Assembly: GCF_003731765.1 (NCBI RefSeq)
Contig: NZ_MOAL01000003.1
Location: forward strand, 620,001-684,000
Reading direction: 5' to 3'
Length of the DNA stretch: 64,000 nt
Source: Pseudomonas chlororaphis
GTDB lineage: Bacteria; Pseudomonadota; Gammaproteobacteria; Pseudomonadales; Pseudomonadaceae
A program made the position numbers and the translations under genes. Below, in pieces: positions 27,905-37,325 of the stretch. Under the pieces are notes generated by a model, which was not told where the DNA came from, did no database searches, and was given only the letters and a program-made list of their open reading frames with translations. Within the stretch, counting starts at the first letter, position 1. Each line of letters opens with the position of its first letter.

Positions 27905-29575
27905 TCAAAGTTGGTAACTGAAACTCAAGGTGTAGCGCGGGCGCCGGTTGAAAGAGTCCAGGGCTTCGTCGGACATCGGCTTGGCGGCCTCAAGGGCGAT
28001 GTTGTAGTACTTGGCATCGCCAAAGCGCAGGCCCACGGCGGCCGATGACAGGTTACTGCCCTTGATCGGCAGCTGGTTGAACCAGGTTTTCGAGCGGTCC
28101 AGTACCACGTAGGGTTGCAACACCCGGACCCAGTTGCCTGCTCGGTTGAAGCTGTAGTTGACCTCGTAGGCCACGCCCCAGCCCTTATCGCCGGACGCTT
28201 GGTCGTCGGGGTAACCGCGGGCGAAGTTCTGCCCGCCAAAGGTGGCGCGTTCGCTGTCGGGCAGGTTGTCGTCGCTCCAGTAAAGCGCGCCGGACAGCAC
28301 CCCCTGCCAGTTGTCGAAGAAGCGGTCGCTTTGCACCCCCGCCAGGCGCAGGCGGAAGAAGTTCAGGTCGTAGAGGGCGTTGTTGGTGTTGGCGCCCATG
28401 CCATTGATGCCTTGATAGACACCGGCACTGAGGATGCGCAGTTGCCGCGTGCCGGATTTGCTCCAGTCGGCTTCCAGGGCCAGGGCGCGCAGGTCGGTTT
28501 CTTCCTCGAGGCTCAAAGCCGTGTTGAGCACCTTGTAGCGGGTCTTGTCATTGACCCCGTAGAGGCGCACGCCGGCGCTGAGCAGCTCGTTCGGCGAGGC
28601 AATGAACGGGTGGCTGACGCCGATGGAGAAGCGGTCGTTCTCGCGGTGGGGCGCCAATTCGAGGCCGCCGTCGAGCAGCACATTGGCCTCGGGGTCACTG
28701 CGATAGCGCGCGCCATAGAGGCTCAGTTGCGTGCCTTCGGTGCCCAGCAACTGGCTGTAGTCCAGGCGGTAGTAATGCTCTTTGTCGCTCCCCGGCGGGA
28801 ACAGTCCGCTGAGGCTCAACTGTTCGCCCATGGAGGTCTGTGAATTGCTGCTCACGCCCAGCAGTGCCTGCAGGCCGTTGCGGTTGTCCTTGGTGGTGCT
28901 CAGGGAGCTGGTGAAGGGTTTGCGGCTGGCCTGGGCCAGCAGGTAGGTTGCGCCGTCAGTGGTGCCGGGTGGCGGCACCTGGGCTTGCAGGGTCACGCCG
29001 GGGAGGCGGCTCATCAAGGTGGTGTAGCGTTCGAAGGTTTTGCGGGTCAGGGGGCGCTCTGCCTTGAGCTTGGTCACCAGTTTGTCCAGGTAGGCGGATA
29101 TCGGACCGACGTCGCCCTGCAGTTGGTAGTCCTTGATGTAGCCCTCCACCAACACCACCCGGACCAGGCCCTGGTCGAAAGTCTGTTGCGGCATAAACGC
29201 GTAGGACAACAGGTAGCCGTCGTCCTGGTAGCGCCGAGTGATGTTGCGTGTGGCTTCGATCAACTGGCCGAGGGTCGCCTCGTGGCCGATCAGCGGCTGG
29301 TAGATGGCCGCCAGCTCTTCAAGGGGGTAAATGGTGCCGCCTTCGATCTGCAGGCGGTGCACGGCCACCTTGGTGCCCATCATCAGGCCCGCACCCTGAG
29401 GCGCCGTCGGCTCCGGCAATTGCAACTGGGGTGTCACGGGGCGGTAGGCGTCCACCGGCAGGTTGGGGGTGGGCAGGTTGCGGACGGTGTCGTTGCTGTT
29501 GAGAAAACGTGGGAGGGAGTCAGCGTGGGCGTAGGAACAGCAGCCAAATATCAACAAGGAAGCCAAAGCGCGCAT
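27905..29575 (-). CDS. TpsB-family outer-membrane transporter (ShlB/FhaC/HecB type)
   Basis: This 556-residue protein has a signal peptide (MRALASLLIFGCCSYAHA). A proline-rich linker leads into a POTRA_2 domain (about 75-150; LQIEGGTIYPLEELAAIY, YQDDGYLLSYAFMP), a second POTRA region (about 150-225) and a C-terminal 16-strand-type barrel (about 230-556). The barrel has the family L6 element NFARGYPDD (VRG[YF]-like). TpsB proteins export large adhesins or toxins (TpsA) across the outer membrane. No TpsA with a TPS domain is nearby. The next gene upstream on the same strand is a glycine-rich repeat lipoprotein, which may be a partner. Confidence 0.88.
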   Translation of the reverse strand: MRALASLLIFGCCSYAHADSLPRFLNSNDTVRNLPTPNLPVDAYRPVTPQLQLPEPTAPQGAGLMMGTKVAVHRLQIEGGTIYPLEELAAIYQPLIGHEATLGQLIEATRNITRRYQDDGYLLSYAFMPQQTFDQGLVRVVLVEGYIKDYQLQGDVGPISAYLDKLVTKLKAERPLTRKTFERYTTLMSRLPGVTLQAQVPPPGTTDGATYLLAQASRKPFTSSLSTTKDNRNGLQALLGVSSNSQTSMGEQLSLSGLFPPGSDKEHYYRLDYSQLLGTEGTQLSLYGARYRSDPEANVLLDGGLELAPHRENDRFSIGVSHPFIASPNELLSAGVRLYGVNDKTRYKVLNTALSLEEETDLRALALEADWSKSGTRQLRILSAGVYQGINGMGANTNNALYDLNFFRLRLAGVQSDRFFDNWQGVLSGALYWSDDNLPDSERATFGGQNFARGYPDDQASGDKGWGVAYEVNYSFNRAGNWVRVLQPYVVLDRSKTWFNQLPIKGSNLSSAAVGLRFGDAKYYNIALEAAKPMSDEALDSFNRRPRYTLSFSYQL

Positions 29576-29680
29576 AGGACACTCCATGGTCAAACCGCAG
29601 CACCGCGAAACGTATCAGTCGTGATCACCGGCCGGGGTCTGTGCCCCGATTGGCAGTGATGGACTGCCTTGCTCCAGATA

Positions 29681-29715
29681 AAGAAAAAGACGAGAGACTC
29701 ATCGGAATCTCTCGC
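29681..29715 (-). terminator. Intrinsic terminator of the repeat lipoprotein gene
   Basis: CGAGAGA (29692-29698) pairs with TCTCTCG (29709-29715). On the minus strand the stem is followed by CTTTTTCTTT. It lies 54-88 bp past the lipoprotein stop and about 105 bp before the TpsB start, so the two genes are probably mostly transcribed separately. Confidence 0.8.
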
Positions 29716-29768
29716 CTCAACCAAGCGTAGGCGCTGTAGGAAAGGCCGTCGAATCGGCCAGGTGCAAT

Positions 29769-31205
29769 TTATTTTTTGCCGCCCAGGGCGCCGGTCAGGC
29801 CACCCAGTACGCCGCCCAGACCGCCCAGGCCACCGGTGCTGCCACCACCGGTGGTGCCGCCGTTGACCAGGCCGCCGACCGAGGTCACGGTGCTGCCCAG
29901 GGTGGTGACGGTTTGCCCCAGGGCGCCGGCCACTGGGTTGTTGCTGGTGCCGGAGAGGGTGGTGCCGACGTTGCCGACCGCGCCGCCCACTTGACCCAGC
30001 AGGCCGCTGACCGGACCACCGAGGCCAGTGGCTGCGCCCACTTGTTGGGTCAGGCCGCTCACGGCGTTGGTGACCGGGTTCAGGGCCGAACCGAAGTTGC
30101 CGCCGACGCTGGCCAGGGGGGCGGTAACCACCAGGTTGGGGGTGCCGCTGCCGCCCAGTGCGCCGCCTACCGAGGCGATCAGGCCGCCTACCGCACCGCC
30201 AGTCACGCCCACGGCGCTCACGGTGCCGTTGGTGTTGCCGGCATTCAGGCCATTGCTGAGGTTGGCCACGGCGCCACCGACGGTTTCCAGCAGGCCGTTG
30301 GCGCCCAGGCCGCCGCCCGAACCACCCGAGCCGCTGCCGGTGTTGCTGACATAGCCGCCGGCTTGGCCGACCGCGCCGCTGGCGTTGCTGAGGACGCCGC
30401 CCAGCAGGTTAGTGACCGGGTTGCCGTTGCCGGCATCAGTGACTTTATCGCCCGCGCCATCCACGGCCTGGGCCACACCATTGAGCAAGCCTTTGACCGG
30501 AGCGCCGAGCCCGGTGGCGCTGCCGACCTTGCCGGTCAGGCCTTCGGCCAGGCTCACCACTGGGACCAGCACGTTGTTGCCGACGCCATCGGTCAGGGTG
30601 CCCAGGGGGCCGCTGCTGGTGACGGTGCTCAGGGTGTTGCCGAGCATGGTGACTTTGTCGCCGACGCCATCGAGCACCGGTGCCACTTTGGTGACCACGC
30701 CACCCACCAGGGGAATGCTTTGGGTGGCGGTGGACAGTTTGCCGCTCAGGTCCGATACGCCGTCGCCCACATCGCCGACGACGGCGCCAACGGTGGCAGT
30801 GGTCTTGCTCAAGGCTTTGGGGTCGGTGCCCAGTTTGCCCAGGCCGTTGGTCACGCCATTGCCGAGGGTGTCGACCACATTGCCGGCGGTGCCGGCCACG
30901 CTTTCCACCACGCCGCCCACCACGGGCACGGCGGCCAGGGAGCTGCCCAATTGGCTGACGCTGGTGCCGACGCCACTGACGGTGGTGCCCACGGTTGACG
31001 CCACGGTGCTGGTGACCAGAGGGGAGGCAGTGCCACCGCCACCGCCATCTGTACCGCCGCCGCCATCGGTGCCACCACCACCGCCGGCGCTCGAGCTGCT
31101 CGGGGTGCTCTTATGGCCGCCACCGCCGCTGCTGCAGCCGGTCAGGCCGAGGCTCAGGGCCAGGGTTAATGCAGTGCCTACTTTCCACCAAGTTTGAGTG
31201 TTCAT
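29769..31205 (-). CDS. Glycine-rich repeat lipoprotein (candidate surface adhesin)
   Basis: This 478-residue protein has a lipoprotein signal ending LGLTGC. A flexible Ser/Gly/Asp linker (about residues 25-60) follows, then about 400 residues of imperfect Val/Gly/Leu/Thr-rich modules of roughly 50 residues. Examples are VVGGVVESVAGTAGNVVDTL and LVGGVVTKVAPVLDGVGDKV, and two copies of ATGLG[AG]PV[KS]GLL. It ends LGGLTGALGGKK. Similar proteins are sometimes labelled collagen-like, but no Gly-X-Y repeat is present. Its composition, the AT-rich promoter and proximity to flp and TpsB suggest a surface or matrix role. No function is established. Confidence 0.82.
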   Translation of the reverse strand: MNTQTWWKVGTALTLALSLGLTGCSSGGGGHKSTPSSSSAGGGGGTDGGGGTDGGGGGTASPLVTSTVASTVGTTVSGVGTSVSQLGSSLAAVPVVGGVVESVAGTAGNVVDTLGNGVTNGLGKLGTDPKALSKTTATVGAVVGDVGDGVSDLSGKLSTATQSIPLVGGVVTKVAPVLDGVGDKVTMLGNTLSTVTSSGPLGTLTDGVGNNVLVPVVSLAEGLTGKVGSATGLGAPVKGLLNGVAQAVDGAGDKVTDAGNGNPVTNLLGGVLSNASGAVGQAGGYVSNTGSGSGGSGGGLGANGLLETVGGAVANLSNGLNAGNTNGTVSAVGVTGGAVGGLIASVGGALGGSGTPNLVVTAPLASVGGNFGSALNPVTNAVSGLTQQVGAATGLGGPVSGLLGQVGGAVGNVGTTLSGTSNNPVAGALGQTVTTLGSTVTSVGGLVNGGTTGGGSTGGLGGLGGVLGGLTGALGGKK

Positions 31206-31653
31206 GAGAGAGTCCTTGCACCTGTTACAACGTTCGTTGTTTTCGAGGGCTCTCCCTTTCTACCGTTGGAGATGCCTTCGTCCGTTGTGCCTATCAAGCT
31301 CCCGGGGGCTATCTCCGAACAATTCTCAACTTGGTATTAACAACTTATATATCCGGTATTAAGTGTGGCGTAATGATTAATGCCAAGGTGATAACAGGCC
31401 TGTTGTTTAACTTTGTGATCTATGAAAAACAACGGCTTGCGATTTTGTTAGTTGGCTAATTAGTTGCTAGAAACTAAAGTTATATAGTCGTAATTGACCA
31501 TGTTTTACTTGAGGGTGGCTTTGGTTTGACGGGCACTTACTACCCAGGCCCAGTGCCCATTACAGGCGTTGAGTTGCCTTGCAATAGGCAAAACCACCCC
31601 TTGTCCAGGGATGGTTCGATGGGCCTTTCAGGGGGGGCGGACAACGGATGCCC
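31206..31653. promoter_or_regulatory. AT-rich promoter region of the repeat lipoprotein
   Basis: This 448-bp gene-free stretch has a strongly AT-rich core (about 31320-31500) in an otherwise GC-rich window. CTTGGTATTAA (31330-31340) and TTAATGCCAAG (31377-31387) form an inverted repeat matching at 10 of 11 positions. GGTATTAA occurs twice in direct orientation (about 31333 and 31355). TTAATCATTA is present on the minus strand (31371-31380), as in the flp promoter region. Such regions are often bound by MvaT-type silencers; that is inference. 31500-31653 shows nothing further. Confidence 0.65.
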
Positions 31654-32511
31654 TCAAGCGATGGGGGTCCAACCGCCTTGCATGTGTTGCAGGTCGCCGT
31701 TGACCACTTGCAGCTCACCGCTGGACCCCGGTGCGCTGGCCAGCAGCGTCACCTCGCCGGGCAGGCGCACGGGCTTCTGGAATTGCACGGCGATCTCGAT
31801 GTTCGCCGCGGGCAGGTGTTCATGCAGCGCCGCCAGGGTCCGGGCCTTGGTCCACAAACCGTGGGCGATGGCTTGGGGAAAACCAAACAGCCGGGCACTG
31901 AGGGCGCTCAGGTGGATGGGGTTGTAGTCGCCCGAGACGCGGGCATAACGCCGGCCGATATCGGCGGGGGCCTGCCAATGGCTCAGTTCGCTCAATGCGC
32001 CAAGGGCCGGAGCCGTGTCATCGACCGGGCTGCCCGGTAGTTCGACCCCGCGGCAGAGCATGCGGCTGTGGGCTTCCCAGAGCGGGCCAAGCAGATCATC
32101 GACGCTGGTGATCAGGTCGAACACCGCGCCTTTGGCATGGGGCTGCAGGTTGTCGACCTGGACGCTGATGCGCAGGCTGCCGACCCCGCCCATGGGGCGC
32201 AGCACGCGAATACGGTTGCTCAGGTGAATCAACCCCAGCAAGGGGAAGGGAAAGTGCTCGGCGGTGAGCAGTTGCATCTGCAGGGCAAAGGCCAGCACCT
32301 GGGGATAGGTTGGGGGCAGCAGGCCGTTTTCGACGAATCCGCAGACCTGGCGATAGGCCGCGAGGTGCTCCGGCTGTACGTGGACCCAGCAGCGCAAGCC
32401 GTCTTCGGGCAACTGGGTGCCGCTGATTCGGCGGCGTCGGAGGGCTTTCAGGTAAAGCCCGGCCAGACGCGGCGGGCTGGCGAGTTCGTGCCATTGGACG
32501 CTCATGTTCAT
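31654..32511 (-). CDS. MaoC-like dehydratase (hydratase/acyl dehydratase family)
   Basis: This 285-residue protein has a C-terminal hot-dog MaoC domain (about 170-270) with the hydratase-2 signature: YARVSGDYNPIHL then GFPQAIAHGLW, whose Asp/His pair catalyses reversible hydration of enoyl-CoA or enoyl-ACP. The N-terminal half resembles a second, degenerate hot-dog fold. Its start overlaps the FabG4 stop, so it is coupled to that gene. The two probably catalyse consecutive steps on the same acyl chain. Confidence 0.83.
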   Translation of the reverse strand: MNMSVQWHELASPPRLAGLYLKALRRRRISGTQLPEDGLRCWVHVQPEHLAAYRQVCGFVENGLLPPTYPQVLAFALQMQLLTAEHFPFPLLGLIHLSNRIRVLRPMGGVGSLRISVQVDNLQPHAKGAVFDLITSVDDLLGPLWEAHSRMLCRGVELPGSPVDDTAPALGALSELSHWQAPADIGRRYARVSGDYNPIHLSALSARLFGFPQAIAHGLWTKARTLAALHEHLPAANIEIAVQFQKPVRLPGEVTLLASAPGSSGELQVVNGDLQHMQGGWTPIA

Positions 32512-33863
32512 GCCCCCAGTACGCTTTGCCCGCAGACCCGCAAGGCCTGCCCGCTGACGGCGCCGCTGCCCGGCTGGCCGAGCCAGGCCACGGCTTCGGC
32601 CACGTCCTGGGGCAAACCGCCCTGGCCCAGGGAACTCATGCGGCGCCCGGCTTCGCGCAGGGCGAAGGGCACGCGCGCGGTCATCTGGGTTTCGATAAAG
32701 CCCGGGGCCACGGCGTTGATGCTGATGCCGCGCTGCTGCAGCAACGGCGCCCAGGCCTGGGCCAGGCCGATCAGCCCGGCCTTGCTCGCGGCGTAGTTGG
32801 TTTGCCCGCGGTTGCCGGCGATGCCACTGATGGACGCCAGCAGGATCACTCGGGCCTGGTCGTGCAGGGTGCCGCTGTCGAGCAGGGCCTGGGTCAGCAC
32901 CTGGGGGGCCTCAAGGTTGACCGCCAGCACGGCGTCCCAGAACTCCGGGGTCATGTTGGCCAGCGTCTTGTCCCGGGTAATGCCGGCGTTGTGCACCAGA
33001 ATATCCAGGCCGTCGGGCAACTGTTCCATCAGGCGTTCGCCGGCGTCGCTGGCGCAGATGTCCAGGGCCAAGCTGCGCCCGCCCAGGCGCGCGGCAAGGG
33101 CGTCGAGATCGGCCTTGGCCTGGGGCACATCCAGCAGCACCACCTGGGCACCGTCACGGGCCAGGGTTTCGGCGATGGCGGCACCGATGCCCCGCGCCGC
33201 GCCAGTGACCAGGGCGGTGCGCCCGGCCAGGGGGCGGCTCCAGTCCTGGACCTGGGTGGCGCAGGACTGCAAACGAATCACCTGCCCGGAGACAAAAGCG
33301 CTTTTGGGCGATAGGAAGAAGCGCAAGGCTCCTTCGAGCTGGGCCTCGGCGCCTTCGCCAACGTAGAGCAGTTGCAGGGTGCCGCCGTGGCGCAGCTCTT
33401 TGGCCAGGGAGCGGCTGAAGCCCTCCAAGGCGCGCTGCACGCTGGCGGCGATGGGGTCGTCGTCGAGGGTTTCCGGGGCGCGGCCGAGGATCACCAGGTG
33501 TGCGCTGTGGTCGAGGTTTTTCAGCAGTGGCTGGAAGAACTCCCGTAGCTGTTTGAGCTGCGCGGTCTGGCGCAGGTCACTGGCGTCGAACACCACGGCC
33601 TTGAGCTTCGGTCCGTGCCCGGGGATCCAGGGCGTGGCCGGGCCTGGCTCGCTGCCGTAGCTGTAGATCGCGTCGGTGAGGCGTTTGGCCAGTTCGCCGA
33701 TGTGCTGTACTAACGGCCCGCCGCCGAGCAGCAACGCCCCTTCGATGGGCCGCAGGCGCCCGGCTTGCCAGCGCTCCAGGCGTTCCGGCGACGGCAGGCC
33801 AAGGGCCCCGACCAGGCGTTGGCCGATGGACGAGTTGGCGAAGTCGATATAACGGTCGGACAT
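32508..33863 (-). CDS. 3-oxoacyl reductase, FabG4-like (HMwFabG) short-chain dehydrogenase
   Basis: This 451-residue protein is nearly twice the size of normal FabG. Residues 1-205 form a divergent flavodoxin-like Rossmann domain. Residues 210-450 are a classical SDR with TGAARGIG, NNAG-equivalent HNAG, catalytic Ser in LLASISG and YAASKAG (Tyr/Lys). The length and layout match HMwFabG proteins such as FabG4, which reduce 3-oxoacyl-CoA. GGAGAG precedes the ATG. It is divergent from the thiolase gene and coupled to MaoC. Confidence 0.87.
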   Translation of the reverse strand: MSDRYIDFANSSIGQRLVGALGLPSPERLERWQAGRLRPIEGALLLGGGPLVQHIGELAKRLTDAIYSYGSEPGPATPWIPGHGPKLKAVVFDASDLRQTAQLKQLREFFQPLLKNLDHSAHLVILGRAPETLDDDPIAASVQRALEGFSRSLAKELRHGGTLQLLYVGEGAEAQLEGALRFFLSPKSAFVSGQVIRLQSCATQVQDWSRPLAGRTALVTGAARGIGAAIAETLARDGAQVVLLDVPQAKADLDALAARLGGRSLALDICASDAGERLMEQLPDGLDILVHNAGITRDKTLANMTPEFWDAVLAVNLEAPQVLTQALLDSGTLHDQARVILLASISGIAGNRGQTNYAASKAGLIGLAQAWAPLLQQRGISINAVAPGFIETQMTARVPFALREAGRRMSSLGQGGLPQDVAEAVAWLGQPGSGAVSGQALRVCGQSVLGA

Positions 33864-33998
33864 GGAACGCTCTCCAAGGGCTGGGGTTCAAAGTGTGGAC
33901 CACGCAGGGTCTTCAGTCGTTCGATCGGCGCGGGACAACCTACGCTTGTGGGGTGGCGCACCGATGACCACGCACACATTCACCATAGGGAGCTTTTC

Positions 33999-35276
33999 AT
34001 GACTCAGCTGCGCCGCGTTGCGATTATCGGCGGTAACCGTATTCCCTTTGCCCGTTCCAACGGGCCCTATGCCACCGCGAGCAACCAGGCGATGCTGACC
34101 GCGGCCCTGGAGGGGTTGATCGAACGCTACAACCTGCACGGGTTGCGCCTGGGTGAAGTGGCTGCCGGGGCGGTGCTCAAGCACTCGCGGGATTTCAACC
34201 TGACCCGGGAATGCGTCCTCGGCTCGCGGCTGGCGCCCACCACCCCGGCCTATGACATCCAGCAAGCCTGCGGCACCGGCCTGGAAGCGGCGCTGCTGGT
34301 GGCCAATAAGATTGCCCTGGGGCAGATCGAGTGTGGCATCGCCGGGGGCGTCGACACCACATCCGATGCACCGATCGGGGTCAACGAGGGGTTGCGCCAG
34401 ATCCTCTTGCAAGCCAACCGCGCCAAGAGCACCGCGGACAAACTCAAGGCTTTGTTGGCGTTGCGCCCGCGTCATCTGAAGCCGGAACTGCCGCGCAACG
34501 GTGAGCCGCGTACCGGTTTGTCCATGGGCGAGCATTGCGAGTTGATGGCGCAAACCTGGCACATCCCCCGCGCCGAGCAAGACCAGTTGGCCCTGGAAAG
34601 CCATCAGAAACTGGCCGACTCCTACGCCCAAGGCTGGCATAACGACCTGCTCACGCCGTTCCTCGGCCTGACCCGGGACAACAACCTGCGCCCGGACCTG
34701 AGCCTGGAAAAACTCGCCGGCCTCAAGCCGGTGTTCGAGCGTAGCGACCGCGGCACCTTGACCGCCGGCAACTCCACGCCGCTGACCGACGGCGCCTCCC
34801 TGGTGCTGCTGGGCAGCGAAGCCTGGGCCCAGGAACGCGGCTTGCCGATCCTCGCCTACCTGCGTGATGGCGAGGCGGCGGCGGTGGATTTTGTCAGCGG
34901 CGCCGAGGGCCTATTGATGGCGCCGGTGTACGCCGTGCCGCGTTTGCTGGCGCGTAATGGGCTGACCTTGCAGGACTTTGACTACTACGAAATTCACGAG
35001 GCGTTCGCGGCCCAGGTGCTGTGCACCCTCAAGGCCTGGGAGGACCCGGAATACTGCCGCACGCGTTTGGGGCTGGAGAGCCCGCTGGGCTCCATCGACC
35101 GCAGCCGCCTCAACGTCAAGGGCAGTTCATTGGCCGCCGGGCACCCGTTTGCCGCCACCGGCGGGCGCATCGTGGCCAACCTCGCCAAGTTGTTGAGCGT
35201 GGCGGGGCAGGGGCGTGGTTTGATTTCGATCTGTGCCGCGGGCGGGCAGGGCGTGACAGCCATCATCGAACGCTGA
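33999..35276 (+). CDS. Acetyl-CoA C-acetyltransferase (thiolase)
   Basis: This 425-residue thiolase starts at ATG 33999 with AGGGAG upstream. Nucleophilic Cys91 lies in QQACGTGLEAAL; the catalytic histidines and second cysteine are in EIHEAFAAQV, AAGHPFAATG and SICAAGGQG. It should cleave or form 3-oxoacyl-CoA. With FabG4 and MaoC it gives three of the four beta-oxidation or chain-building activities. It is divergent from FabG4 across 135 bp. Gene order resembles PA4785/PA4786. Confidence 0.9.
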   Translation: MTQLRRVAIIGGNRIPFARSNGPYATASNQAMLTAALEGLIERYNLHGLRLGEVAAGAVLKHSRDFNLTRECVLGSRLAPTTPAYDIQQACGTGLEAALLVANKIALGQIECGIAGGVDTTSDAPIGVNEGLRQILLQANRAKSTADKLKALLALRPRHLKPELPRNGEPRTGLSMGEHCELMAQTWHIPRAEQDQLALESHQKLADSYAQGWHNDLLTPFLGLTRDNNLRPDLSLEKLAGLKPVFERSDRGTLTAGNSTPLTDGASLVLLGSEAWAQERGLPILAYLRDGEAAAVDFVSGAEGLLMAPVYAVPRLLARNGLTLQDFDYYEIHEAFAAQVLCTLKAWEDPEYCRTRLGLESPLGSIDRSRLNVKGSSLAAGHPFAATGGRIVANLAKLLSVAGQGRGLISICAAGGQGVTAIIER

Positions 35277-35378
35277 AGGGCTCAGCGCTCGATCGATGTT
35301 CACCGCTCGCTGGCAAACCGGGCGCCTACAGCCGAATGAATCGGGCCTGTAAGCGTCGGCTGGCCGGTGCAGCAACCC

Positions 35379-37325
35379 TCAGGTTTTAAAGCGACGCACC
35401 AGGCCGTCCAGTTCATTGGACAGCCCTGCCAGGCTTTGGGAGTCCAGGCGCGCCGAATCCGCCAGTTCCGCCACCAACTGCGCATCGCCATGGATCTGGC
35501 TGATATGGCGGTTGATGTCTTCGGCCACCTGGTGCTGCTCTTCGGCAGCGGTGGCGATCTGGGTGTTCATGTCGCGGATCACGTCCACCGACTCGCGGAT
35601 CTGACTGAAGCTGGTGCGTGCCAGGCCGATGCGGCTCACCGATTCCTGCGACACCTCCAGGCTGGCATGCATCTGCTGAGTGACGGCGCTGGTGCGCTTG
35701 GCCAGGTTGCCGAGCAGGCCGTCGATTTCCGCGGTGGAATCGGCAGTGCGTTTGGCCAGGGCGCGGACTTCGTCGGCGACCACGGCAAATCCGCGGCCTT
35801 GTTCACCAGCGCGGGCGGCTTCGATGGCGGCGTTTAGCGCCAGCAGGTTGGTCTGTTCGGCAATCGAGCGAATGGTGCCGAGGATCGACTGGATGTCGTT
35901 GCTGTCGCGCTCCAATTGCTGCATGGACTGCGCCGACTGTTCGATTTCCTGGCTCAGTTGGTCGACGCTGTTCACGGCGGCATCGATCTGCTGCTGGCCT
36001 TCCCGGGCCTGGCGCTGGCCACTGTCCGCCGAGTCGGCGGCCTGGCTGCAGGAGCGCGCGACTTCGTTGGCGGTGGCGACCATTTCGTGGAACGCGGTGG
36101 ACACCATGTCCACGGCTTCGCGCTGGCGCCCGGCGGCTTCGGCCATGTCCTGGGAGACCCGGGTCGAGCTTTGTGAGGTCGAGAGGATTTTCTGCGCGGC
36201 CTGGCCGATGCTCTGGATCAGGCTGCGAATGGCGGCGAGGAACTGGTTGAACCAGCTGGCCAGTTGCGCGGTTTCATCGTTGCCACGGATGCTCAGGTTC
36301 TGGGTCAGGTCGCCTTCACCCTGGGCGATGCCTTCCAGGCCGCTGGCGACGCCGCGGATCGGGCGCACGATCAGGCTGGCGAAACTGGCGCCGACCACCG
36401 CGAAGACCAGCGCCAGGACCCCGGCGATGATGGCGATCAACCAGGTCAACTGGGTCGCTGAACTCATCACTTCGCTCTGCTTGATCAGGCCGATGAAGGT
36501 CCAGCCCAGTTGCTCCGAAGGCCAGACGTTGGCCATGTAGCGTTCGCCGTTGAGCTCCACTTCCACCAGGCCTTTACCGGCCTTGGCCAGTTGCGCATAA
36601 CCCTCGCCGAGGCTGTCCAGGGCCTTGAAGTTATGCTCGGGCTGCTGCGGGTCCACGAGCACTGTGCCGGTGTTTTCCATCAGCATCAGGTAGCCGGTTT
36701 CGCCGAGTTTGATCTGCTTGACGATCTCGGTCAGTTGCTTGAGCGACACGTCAATGTTGACCACGCCGCCCTGGGCGCCCAGTTGATTGGCCACGGCGCG
36801 CACGGTGCTGACCAGCACCGCGTCATCGCCGGCCCAGTAGTAGGCGGCGGTGCGCAGGGTCTTGCCCGGGTTGGCCATGGCGGTTTTGTACCAGGGGCGA
36901 ATGCGCGGGTCGTAGTTGGACATTTTCGGGTCTCCCGGCCAGAACGCGTAACCACCGCTGGACAGGCCATAGGAGACATAGGAGTAGGCCGGATGGCTGG
37001 CAGCCAGGGCGGCGAACAGGTCGAACAGTTGCTTGTCGATGGCACTGTCGGGGATTTGCGCGGCATCGGCGCCGACTCGGCTTTTCACGCTGCCATCAGC
37101 GCCTTTCACCAACGGTTGGTTGGCCAGGTAGTCGACGTTCTGGCTGATGCCCTCGAAAAACAGTTGCATGGCGTTGCTGACTTGGCGGATCTCGCGACCG
37201 CTGCCGTCAATGAAATCGTTCTTGGCGTCATTGCGCAGGTTCATCACCACCAGGGTGGCGACCAGCACCACCGGCAAGCAGGCGATGACGGCAAAGGCCC
37301 AAGTCAGTTTCTGTTTGATGTTCAT
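35379..37325 (-). CDS. Methyl-accepting chemotaxis protein with dCACHE sensor
   Basis: This 648-residue protein starts at [20 protein letters not shown], its first membrane segment. The periplasmic dCACHE domain (about 35-290) includes [11 protein letters not shown] and [12 protein letters not shown] second membrane helix ([20 protein letters not shown]), a HAMP domain ([20 protein letters not shown]) and a full signalling domain follow (tip [20 protein letters not shown]). No C-terminal CheR pentapeptide is present. The RxW region resembles ligand pockets of amino-acid-type dCACHE receptors, but the ligand is not certain. Confidence 0.92.
   Translation of the reverse strand: MNIKQKLTWAFAVIACLPVVLVATLVVMNLRNDAKNDFIDGSGREIRQVSNAMQLFFEGISQNVDYLANQPLVKGADGSVKSRVGADAAQIPDSAIDKQLFDLFAALAASHPAYSYVSYGLSSGGYAFWPGDPKMSNYDPRIRPWYKTAMANPGKTLRTAAYYWAGDDAVLVSTVRAVANQLGAQGGVVNIDVSLKQLTEIVKQIKLGETGYLMLMENTGTVLVDPQQPEHNFKALDSLGEGYAQLAKAGKGLVEVELNGERYMANVWPSEQLGWTFIGLIKQSEVMSSATQLTWLIAIIAGVLALVFAVVGASFASLIVRPIRGVASGLEGIAQGEGDLTQNLSIRGNDETAQLASWFNQFLAAIRSLIQSIGQAAQKILSTSQSSTRVSQDMAEAAGRQREAVDMVSTAFHEMVATANEVARSCSQAADSADSGQRQAREGQQQIDAAVNSVDQLSQEIEQSAQSMQQLERDSNDIQSILGTIRSIAEQTNLLALNAAIEAARAGEQGRGFAVVADEVRALAKRTADSTAEIDGLLGNLAKRTSAVTQQMHASLEVSQESVSRIGLARTSFSQIRESVDVIRDMNTQIATAAEEQHQVAEDINRHISQIHGDAQLVAELADSARLDSQSLAGLSNELDGLVRRFKT

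Noticed and set aside
29769..31205. Collagen-like protein or TpsA exoprotein
   Set aside because: There is no Gly-X-Y periodicity, no TPS domain, and a lipoprotein signal peptide is present.
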